NCBI GenBank assembly: GCA_050873765.1
Contig: JBNMJK010000009.1
Span: 1-49,469 of the forward strand
DNA from: Sodaliphilus sp050873765
GTDB lineage: Bacteria; Bacteroidota; Bacteroidia; Bacteroidales; Muribaculaceae
Reading direction: 5' to 3'
Length of the DNA: 49,469 nt
A program made the position numbers and the translations under genes. Shown piece after piece: positions 43,122 to 49,469 of the stretch. Below the pieces are notes generated by a model that did no database searches, was not told where the DNA came from, and saw only the letters and a program-made list of their open reading frames with translations. Each line of letters starts with the position of its first letter. Positions within the stretch are counted from its first letter, which is position 1.

Positions 43122-44149
43122 AACTTAACAGTTGGGTTGTTATTTTTGCTATTGTTTGATGTATTGGTTTCCGTAGTGTTTGCCCCGGTGCGCCTAAAGC
43201 CTGCCACCGTGTCGATGTGATAGCGTGGTCGGCCTTTCACCTCGATGTAAATTTTGCCGATGTATTCACCCACGATGCCCAGTCCGATGAGCACGCAGCC
43301 TCCAATAAACCACATCGACAGGATCATCGACGACCAGCCGCTCACGGCATGGCCGCTGAATTTGGAGTAGAGCACATAGCCCAAGATGATGATGGCGATA
43401 AACACGAACACGATGCCCATGGTGAGCACCAGCCGCACGGGGCGTATGCTGAATGATGTGATGCCGTCGATGGCAAAACTTATCATTTTGGAGAGTGGAT
43501 ACTTGGTGGTGCCTGCGGTGCGCTCGCTCCGCTCATATTCCACGATGGCGCTTTTGAATCCTAATAGCGGCACGATGCCACGCATAAAGAGGTTGCGCTC
43601 GGGGTAGCGGAGCAGCTCGCCCACGGTGCGGCGGTCCATCAGACGGAAGTCGGCATGGTTATAGACCGACTTTGTGCCTAAGTGGTGCATCAGGCGGTAG
43701 AAGGCAAGAGCTGTGTTGCGCTTAAACCACGAGTCGGTGCTGCGCCCGGAGTGCACGCCATACACAATTTCATATCCTTTCGTATATTTCTCCACCATTT
43801 TGGGAATGGCGTTCACGTCGTCTTGAAGGTCGGCGTCGATGGTCACGAAAATGTCGGTTTCTGCTGCGAGTGCCGTTTCCATGCCTGCAATGATGGCGTT
43901 TTGGTGGCCGAAGTTGCCCGACAGCTTCACGGCGCACACCTCATGATGGGCATTGGCGTAGGACTTGAGCAGCGCCCATGTGGTGTCGGTGCTGCCGTCG
44001 TCGACATACATCACACGGCTTTGCCCCGACACCACACTGCTAGCAACCATGCCATTGAGCAAGGCGCACAGTTGGGTATTGGTGCTGGGAAGCACCTCCT
44101 CCTCGCAGTAGCAGGGCACTATTATGGCAAGTGTGGGTGAATAGTCCAT
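43118..44149 (-). CDS. Polyprenyl-phosphate glycosyltransferase (DPM1/GtrB-like)
   Basis: A family 2 GT of 343 residues: AIIVPCYCEEEVLP at the N-terminus, YVDDGSTDTT, and FVTIDADLQDD with the catalytic metal site. Two membrane helices follow at about 235-260 and 270-300 (VLTMGIVFVFIAIIILGYV, MILSMWFIGGCVLIGLGIV), and a Thr/Asn/Ser-rich C-terminal tail. Such enzymes load a sugar on undecaprenyl phosphate for use outside the membrane. It shares a transcript with the tricorn protease through an ATGA overlap; no functional link is known to me. Confidence 0.9.
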   Translation of the reverse strand: MDYSPTLAIIVPCYCEEEVLPSTNTQLCALLNGMVASSVVSGQSRVMYVDDGSTDTTWALLKSYANAHHEVCAVKLSGNFGHQNAIIAGMETALAAETDIFVTIDADLQDDVNAIPKMVEKYTKGYEIVYGVHSGRSTDSWFKRNTALAFYRLMHHLGTKSVYNHADFRLMDRRTVGELLRYPERNLFMRGIVPLLGFKSAIVEYERSERTAGTTKYPLSKMISFAIDGITSFSIRPVRLVLTMGIVFVFIAIIILGYVLYSKFSGHAVSGWSSMILSMWFIGGCVLIGLGIVGEYIGKIYIEVKGRPRYHIDTVAGFRRTGANTTETNTSNNSKNNNPTVKL

Positions 44150-44174
44150 CGTGGCTTACAATAATTCTAATCTA

Positions 44175-44205
44175 CAAAGATAGTTTTTTTTCTGGCAAAA
44201 ACAAA
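44175..44205 (-). promoter_or_regulatory. Promoter of GT2-tricorn operon
   Basis: The minus strand reads TTTG (44202-44205), 19 nt, TATCTTTG (44175-44182), an exact consensus match, 26 nt before the start. Confidence 0.65.
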
Positions 44206-44270
44206 GATTAGAAATTAGAAGTTTGAGATTAGAAGTTAGAAGTTGGAAATTAGAGATTAGAAGTTGAAGG
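44206..44270. repeat. Degenerate heptamer tandem repeat
   Basis: About nine imperfect copies of a 7-nt unit close to TTAGAAG (variants TTAGAAA, TTGAGAT, TTGGAAA). Such arrays are frequent between genes in Bacteroidales. It directly abuts the -33 element of the GT2 promoter, so copy number could affect the promoter surroundings. Confidence 0.7.
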
Positions 44271-44289
44271 AAATGTGGAATGTGGACCG

Positions 44290-44418
44290 CAGGGACGTGG
44301 CATGCCACGTCCGCCCAGGCGAGGGGAAAAATCATTGATGAAACAGCTGATAAGTGTGTTGCCCACTTGATTACCTGAATTATAGGCGGACGCGGCATGC
44401 CGCGTCCCTGCCATGTTT
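44290..44418. repeat. Inverted pair of palindromic REP-like units
   Basis: GGACGTGGCATGCCACGTCC (44293-44312) and GGACGCGGCATGCCGCGTCC (44388-44407) are each perfect 20-bp palindromes. Their flanks (CAGG on one side, CGCC on the other) show that the two units are oppositely oriented. They bracket about 75 nt. Related units are at 1291-1395, 19401-19513 and 20272-20290. Confidence 0.75.
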
Positions 44419-44433
44419 GGGCTGGTGGGGGTA

Positions 44434-44474
44434 TGAAAAAAGGCTGTGCTCTGCGTGATTGCAGGCACAGCCTT
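44434..44474 (-). terminator. Terminator of the 1517-residue protein gene
   Basis: AAGGCTGTGC (44440-44449) pairs with GCACAGCCTT (44465-44474), and on the minus strand it continues into TTTTTTC. It lies 50 nt after the stop. Confidence 0.7.
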
Positions 44475-44523
44475 CTGTATTTAGTGTTTTATCCTTTGGC
44501 TCTTGGCCTGAAGGGGAAAATCG

Positions 44524-47500
44524 TTACTTCTTTGTGATCACCGTCTTCTTGCCGTTCACAATGTAGATGCCAGGGCACAGACCATCGGTGTTGCCGTCGG
44601 CGTTCAGCTTCTGGCCAAAGAGGTTATACACACCTTTGGCGTAGCGGCCGTTGGCTGCTGCATCGTTGTCGCTCACGATGTCGGTGACCGATGTAGGCAC
44701 ATCGCCGTCGATGGTGATGTAGATTTTCTCGTCTTCCGAAGTGATGTCGAACCAGCACCGCAATCCCTTAGTGGCATACTCCTCGTCGGCTTTAACCAGC
44801 GTGTTGTTGTCGCTCAGCACGTAGCTGCCTTTGAGGTTAGGACGGCCTTCAATGATGGTTTTGTTGCCATCGGCACCGGTAGTGTAGTTCTGGCAGATGG
44901 TGCCGTATGCCTTCACGCCTTCCTCTGTGTAGGTTTTAGCGTAGGAGTAGTCGGCAGGGAATTCGTAGAAATATTGCTGTGAATCATCAGTCTTTCTGCC
45001 TTCCAGTGTCACGTCCTTCACGAAGAAGTGGCGCGCTGGCGAAACAACGGTGATGTAGTCCTTACCATTGCTGGCTCGGGTGAAGAGGCGCGCTGTGTAT
45101 TCCTCAGTGTCGCCGCCATCGGCATTCTCTGGCATGATGATGTAAGGCGTGTTGGCTTTGAGCATCTCATCGTCGGCGTTAGAAGCCGTCACATTCTTAA
45201 AGTTGACGCAGTCCACCATCTCACCCGATCCGGGTTTCGCCTGGTTCTCCGTCTGGTAAACCTTTTCTGGCTCTGCCAGTCGGGCACCTTCACCGAAAGT
45301 GGTGTAGAACTGCGACCTGGTGAGCGATACTGGCAGAATAATCGAGTTCCACTTGCCTGGGTTGAGCGTGCGGTGCAGCAGCATCGGGCGCAGAGTGTAG
45401 TGGTGAATGGTGGTGGTGATGTGGTCGAGGTTGGTGTGGTCCTCGTCGATGATGAGGTAAGGCTCCTCGGAATTACCGCCAAAGAGCAGGTGGAAGTTGT
45501 CGAACACCGTCCATTCATCGTCGGTCGCCACGGTCTCACCGTTGGCAGTGGCCTGCGAGTCGTCGCCATCGAATATGATACCGAAGCGCAACTTCTGGCC
45601 TTCAGCTTCGAGCACCATTTTCGGGTCGATGTAGAACGACACCTGTGCCTTGTATTTCTCCACGTTTTTGCCCTCGTTGAGGTTCTTGTCGTTGAGGTCG
45701 ACAAGCGCATTGTAGAAGGGCATACCCTCTTTCACGCCACCTGCTTCCAGCCAGTCGTAGGGCCAGCCTGGCAGAGCATCGGCAGAGTAGCTTGTGGCGT
45801 TCAGGCGCTCGCGCTCAGCCGTGTTTACATAGGCCAATGGCACTGTGATGGGCACGCTCTCGCCATTGTCGCCCACCATCTGCACAAACAGTTTTGCGCC
45901 AGCGTTGCTCATGCCCTGGCAGGTGATGGAGTACCATCCGGCATAGTTCACGTTCACTTCCTGGTAGAAACGGCCCTTGCTGCCTTCGCTTTTCACTTCC
46001 ACACCCATATAGCGGGCATGGTTGCTGGTTTTGGCAAAGGCAGCATTGTGAAGAGCGTCGGTGGCGCCCTTGTATTCCACCTGGTCGGTAGTCACCTTGT
46101 AGCACTCATCATAGCCGATGTGGGTTTTGCCGTTGGCCAGCTCGTCGTCGATTTTCCAGTAGCGGAGGTCGGCCTGCTCACGCTTGAAGTCTGGGTCTTT
46201 GAGCCAGAAGGAGAGGTCGAGCATATTCGTCATTTCACTCGCCTGGCTTTCAAACAGCTTGTAGTATTCAGCCAGGTTGAACACCTTCCAGTGGGTGTAG
46301 GCGCTGTTCAGCCCATCGTCGCCCAATTCGCTCAACTCGCGTCCTTCGGCGCTGTTGATATCGGTGATGAGGCTTTCGGTGGGGTCGTTGTAGTAGCAGC
46401 CGTAGTTGGCGTCTAAGAGGTCGCCAGAGTAAATGTAGTCTTTGTTGGCTGCCAGATAAAGCGTGGTGCCGGCAGGCTTTGAATACACTTCGTAGCCTTT
46501 AGAGGCCTCCTTGTTTTTGCGCTCGGCAAGAATGTCGTGCTTCACCGTGATCGACATATTGTAGATGTTGCCATTCGCGGCTTCGCAGTGCTCCACAGGG
46601 GTAAACGTCCATTGAGCCAGACCCACCGACAGGTCGGGGTTGTTCACGTCTTCAGGCAGACCGCGGTCGGTGTAGATACCAATGTTGCCGTAGTTGCCCT
46701 TGTGCTCTTTCGATGAAGTCCAGGCCAAGAATTTGCCTTCACGGCCATCGCTGGTCTTTTCCTTCACATTGCGCATGGTGATGAACACGGGGAATGTGCC
46801 ATCTTTATCTTCAGAGAACAGGTAGGTTAACTGTGGCTCCTTCACGCCCTTTCCGCTCTTCTCGTTCACTTCATATTTTCCGTCGGGGCCGATGAGCAAG
46901 TGGCCACAGTCGTCGGAAGTGAAGAGCACGATGTCGTTTTCCTTGCCAGCCACATACGAAGCGGTGTTACCCTTTGTCACATTGTCGGCGAGGAACACTG
47001 GCGTGCCATTGATGTAAAGTCCTTTTTTATTGGAATAATTCACGCTGAACTTGCCGTCGGCAGAGGCAATGTAGCGTGTGTTGAGGTCTTCGCTGTAGTT
47101 CGGTGCCACATACGACACTTGCAGCACATAGCGGCCGTCAGACGTTTTGCTGTGGTAGAGCATGTGCAGATTCTCATGTCCAGGGTCGGCGGTGTTCCAC
47201 TCATTTACGCTCTTGCCGATGGTGAGCGCTGTTTCGCCCGCTTTCTGGCAGGAAGTCACGTCGATAGTGGTGGCAAACGACCAGTCGCCGAGTGTGAATT
47301 GCTCCGAGGTGAAGCCGCCAGCCGTAGTGGTGGTGGTGAGCGTCTGGTCGGCAGGAGCGCTCGCCAAGTTCTCTGTGCGCATACCGTAATATACAGAGTG
47401 GCTTCTTACGGCACCTTCTGCGCTGCCCACCTCTATATGGGATAGAGAAAGTATTGCGTCGAGATATGCTTTTGTAGAGGCATCCTCTATTTTTTTGCCA

Positions 47501-49077
47501 CCCACTACCAAGCCGCCTTCTTTGCTCAGCTCCACTCGCACCACCTGCTTTTCACCGTCGGCAGTGCTGATGGTGGTGAGATTTTCCATAGGGATATATA
47601 AACCTCTGTTTAATCCCATATCTTCAGTTGCCTGGTCGCGATAGTTTTGATATTGCCCACTTTGGCTGGTGAAGTCGATTTGGAAGCGATAGCCTTTATC
47701 CTTCTGATAGTCAGCGTTTGAGCCGTACTTCCCTTGGTCGTTAAGTTTGGGCCAACCAAAGAAATAGAGGTGCACGTTAGGGGCTGTGGTGGATTTCCAC
47801 GCCTTGATGTCGCCACCGATTGAGAGGGTGTTCTCGTTTTTGTCGGTGGAGTGGGTGGCGGTGCTCATGTCAATGTCCACAATCAGCTTCTGCGAGTTGA
47901 AGTCCACCTCTGTCTCTGTGAGGAATTTCTTGCCGTCGGGGGCGTACTTGCCGTCGGTGGCCTTGGTGGTGGTGCCGGTCTCTGGCAGGGTGATGTCGCC
48001 GGCAAGCAAATCGGTGGGTTGCAGTGGTGCCAAGAGCTTCAAATCGGAGCATGTGGCATGGCTGCTGCCATCGCCATAGGTGTTGGCCACGGTGAGTGCC
48101 GAGGCGTGTGTGAGTGGCGCGCACACCGGAAGTCCGGAGTAGAATGTGCGCTGGCCATTCACATACAGTCCGTTGGCATCTAACGCCACCTTTACTACAG
48201 GTGTGGTGAGCGAATAGTCACACACATCGTTTGTGCTGTGGTGACCATTGATTACCGACTGTATTCTTAATAAATAGCCGTTGGATTTCTTCTGTATGTA
48301 GAAGTGCAGTTTTGTGCCGCTCAGGTTAAAGTTGCTAATGTTTTGGCCAATGGTGAGCAGGTTCTCCAAATTCTTGCTGTCGGTGACATCGGAGAGGTCC
48401 ATTTCCATCACCAACTGCTGGTTGAAGAAGTCAATACCGATGTCGCTCGACGTGAACTTGTCCCCATTGGGGCTGTAAGGCGCGTCGGCAGAGCAGGTCA
48501 CGCTTTTGCTTGTGGATTGGTCTGTGAATGTGATGGCGCTTTCCGAGCCGTCGCTATTCACGATTTTCGCCACCGTGTAGGCCGCATGGCTTCTCGCCTT
48601 ACCCTCCATGCTGCCGATATTCACAGATGTGAGCCCGAGCAGCGAGGTGATGACGCTCTTGTAGGCTATGGGAGAAACGGCTGACGCCGATTCGGGGTAA
48701 CGCACATACTCGTTGTGGGTGTACTTGTCGTCGCTGTGGCGCTGCAGCCAGAAAATGTGTGGCACATCGCTCAGTGTGGCGTGTGTGCCCCAGTAGTTGC
48801 CAATGTTAAGAAACTTTTTAGCGCCCACATTATAAATCACCACCTGCTTCGATAAGTCTTCGGGGCGGTCGGTGGAGAAGTATCTCTTGGTGTCGCTTGA
48901 TGTGATGTCGATGCCTTTTAGGTCGTCTAAGCCTTCGAGCTGTGTCACCTCCATCCTGTCATCGCCGTTGCTGTTGTCTTGCGCCATCACTTGGCTGCTG
49001 TGTGCAGCGATGATGCCAGTGGCGGCTACAAGAATTGTGAATTTCTTGATGTAAGAGTTTTCCTTTTTACTCCTCAT
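44524..49077 (-). CDS. Large secreted protein with three diverged lectin-like modules
   Basis: A 1517-residue protein I cannot assign to a named family. The N-terminus (1-32) is a signal peptide preceded by charged residues. Residues 77-115 (VVIYNVGAKKFLNIGNYWGT) begin a ricin- or lectin-like region. Three diverged modules follow, about 198-312, 375-530 and 583-695, sharing a hydrophobic IDxS-type strand, a (L/S)(T/S)IG turn, an HxYF/HFY strand and GLYVNGQ / GLVVGGK / GLYINGT; GSMEGKARSH (155-164) and GSAEGAVRSH (551-560) precede two of them. This is like laminin G/concanavalin folds. Further domains to about 1420 are unassigned. The end (about 1450-1517, GVYNLFGQKLN...GIYIVNGKKTVITK) resembles the C-terminal sorting tails of Bacteroidetes secreted proteins. 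Confidence 0.75.
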   Translation of the reverse strand: MRSKKENSYIKKFTILVAATGIIAAHSSQVMAQDNSNGDDRMEVTQLEGLDDLKGIDITSSDTKRYFSTDRPEDLSKQVVIYNVGAKKFLNIGNYWGTHATLSDVPHIFWLQRHSDDKYTHNEYVRYPESASAVSPIAYKSVITSLLGLTSVNIGSMEGKARSHAAYTVAKIVNSDGSESAITFTDQSTSKSVTCSADAPYSPNGDKFTSSDIGIDFFNQQLVMEMDLSDVTDSKNLENLLTIGQNISNFNLSGTKLHFYIQKKSNGYLLRIQSVINGHHSTNDVCDYSLTTPVVKVALDANGLYVNGQRTFYSGLPVCAPLTHASALTVANTYGDGSSHATCSDLKLLAPLQPTDLLAGDITLPETGTTTKATDGKYAPDGKKFLTETEVDFNSQKLIVDIDMSTATHSTDKNENTLSIGGDIKAWKSTTAPNVHLYFFGWPKLNDQGKYGSNADYQKDKGYRFQIDFTSQSGQYQNYRDQATEDMGLNRGLYIPMENLTTISTADGEKQVVRVELSKEGGLVVGGKKIEDASTKAYLDAILSLSHIEVGSAEGAVRSHSVYYGMRTENLASAPADQTLTTTTTAGGFTSEQFTLGDWSFATTIDVTSCQKAGETALTIGKSVNEWNTADPGHENLHMLYHSKTSDGRYVLQVSYVAPNYSEDLNTRYIASADGKFSVNYSNKKGLYINGTPVFLADNVTKGNTASYVAGKENDIVLFTSDDCGHLLIGPDGKYEVNEKSGKGVKEPQLTYLFSEDKDGTFPVFITMRNVKEKTSDGREGKFLAWTSSKEHKGNYGNIGIYTDRGLPEDVNNPDLSVGLAQWTFTPVEHCEAANGNIYNMSITVKHDILAERKNKEASKGYEVYSKPAGTTLYLAANKDYIYSGDLLDANYGCYYNDPTESLITDINSAEGRELSELGDDGLNSAYTHWKVFNLAEYYKLFESQASEMTNMLDLSFWLKDPDFKREQADLRYWKIDDELANGKTHIGYDECYKVTTDQVEYKGATDALHNAAFAKTSNHARYMGVEVKSEGSKGRFYQEVNVNYAGWYSITCQGMSNAGAKLFVQMVGDNGESVPITVPLAYVNTAERERLNATSYSADALPGWPYDWLEAGGVKEGMPFYNALVDLNDKNLNEGKNVEKYKAQVSFYIDPKMVLEAEGQKLRFGIIFDGDDSQATANGETVATDDEWTVFDNFHLLFGGNSEEPYLIIDEDHTNLDHITTTIHHYTLRPMLLHRTLNPGKWNSIILPVSLTRSQFYTTFGEGARLAEPEKVYQTENQAKPGSGEMVDCVNFKNVTASNADDEMLKANTPYIIMPENADGGDTEEYTARLFTRASNGKDYITVVSPARHFFVKDVTLEGRKTDDSQQYFYEFPADYSYAKTYTEEGVKAYGTICQNYTTGADGNKTIIEGRPNLKGSYVLSDNNTLVKADEEYATKGLRCWFDITSEDEKIYITIDGDVPTSVTDIVSDNDAAANGRYAKGVYNLFGQKLNADGNTDGLCPGIYIVNGKKTVITKK

Positions 49078-49469
49078 GTTTTTTGTATCTTAATGTGTTG
49101 AATTTAATAGTAGTTGAGTTAGATTTTTATAGTAGTTTGCAAAGTTAATCATTTTTTTCCATTTTTATCCATTTGTCCCCATTTTCGGTTCTTTTTCAAT
49201 AAAAAAAGCACGCCAATCACAGTCATTCAGTTTTTGCGTCAGGTTTGTTTGGCCGCGGGTGTGGGCAGGAAGCACAGCTCTGGGGCACATGATTGGCTAA
49301 TGCTAAAGTTTTTTGTAACTTTGCACCCGGAAGTTACGAAAAGAGTGTAATTTATTGGAAATGAGCGTAGGTTAATTGCTCTTGATAGTAATAGGTTACG
49401 ATTTAGTTAGTTATCTACTGCATTATCCTTCTGCGCGTTGCGTAACCTTCAAAGAACTCTTCGTATGCA
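49078..49469. other. Divergent intergenic region at right edge
   Basis: No gene is seen. It has a minus -7 element TAACTTTG (49140-49147) for the large secreted protein and a plus promoter at 49293-49323. Beyond that a leader with several self-complementary pieces runs off the window. Confidence 0.5.
49293..49323 (+). promoter_or_regulatory. Plus-strand promoter at right edge
   Basis: TTG (49293-49295), 20 nt, TAACTTTG (49316-49323) with CA following. It must drive a gene or RNA that lies beyond the window. Confidence 0.5.

Noticed and set aside
44206..44270. CRISPR array
   Set aside because: The unit is 7 nt, degenerate and without spacers; it is a simple tandem array. No cas genes are present.
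44250..44468. Small ORFs over the palindromic repeats
   Set aside because: They arise from GC-rich repeat units and have no domain.

Overview
The window looks like a chromosomal segment of a gut-type Bacteroidales bacterium, probably near Muribaculaceae or Prevotellaceae; family level is inference. The signs are the Bacteroidetes promoter signature (TTTG, about 19 nt, TAnnTTTG) in front of many genes, Bacteroidetes-only gene orders (argR-GNAT-argG-argC-argD; DUF3098-uppP-truB-queA; frdCAB with a five-His cytochrome b), a tricorn-type S41 protease, a NagB/PIG-L two-domain protein, secreted proteins with dockerin-like or sorting-type C-termini, and little reliance on Shine-Dalgarno sites. Most of it is housekeeping chromosome with a few acquired or decayed inserts.

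Layout. 1-1143: 5'-truncated RHS core fragment running off the left edge. 1447-6051 (minus): arginine block argR, a fused GNAT-argininosuccinate synthase, argC, argD. 6408-6483: tRNA-Lys(CTT) with its own promoter and terminator. 6854-16250 (plus): surE; gltX - outer-membrane-type protein - waaA; a NagB/PIG-L-like protein with altered catalytic motifs; RNase R. 16394-23946 (minus): SGNH hydrolase, acetyl-CoA hydrolase/CoA-transferase, GYF_2-DUF805 membrane protein, and fumarate reductase/succinate dehydrogenase frdC-frdA-frdB. 24367-25702 (plus): TPR/Sel1-type lipid-free secreted protein and a GYF_2-CD225 membrane protein. 26017-30673 (minus): dockerin-tailed secreted protein, queA, truB, uppP, DUF3098. 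30874-32495: AbiE-type toxin-antitoxin pair, visibly AT-rich. 32769-36047 (minus): mtaB, lpxL-type acyltransferase, family 2 glycosyltransferase in one operon. 36222-38282 (plus): AraC regulator and Bcr/CflA exporter. 38403-39473: AT-rich Fic-domain protein. 39478-44149 (minus): SemiSWEET, tricorn-like protease, and an undecaprenyl/dolichyl-phosphate sugar transferase overlapping the protease start. 44524-49077 (minus): a 1517-residue secreted protein with three diverged lectin-like modules.

How the genes fit together: the arg block makes arginine from N-acylglutamate and is probably controlled by its own ArgR; gltX-waaA, mtaB-lpxL-GT2, uppP and the DPM1-like enzyme supply envelope and lipid A assembly; frdCAB and the CoA-transferase belong to the succinate/acetate end of anaerobic metabolism; the TA and Fic genes are accessory. 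The observations most worth a second look are the GNAT-ArgG fusion, the NagB/PIG-L protein whose two active sites both look altered and whose promoter is bracketed by an 11-bp perfect inverted repeat (possible invertible promoter), the Fic protein with Gln in place of the catalytic His, the paired palindromic REP-like elements, and the orphan RHS cassette. I did not find a clear-cut wholly new multi-gene system.
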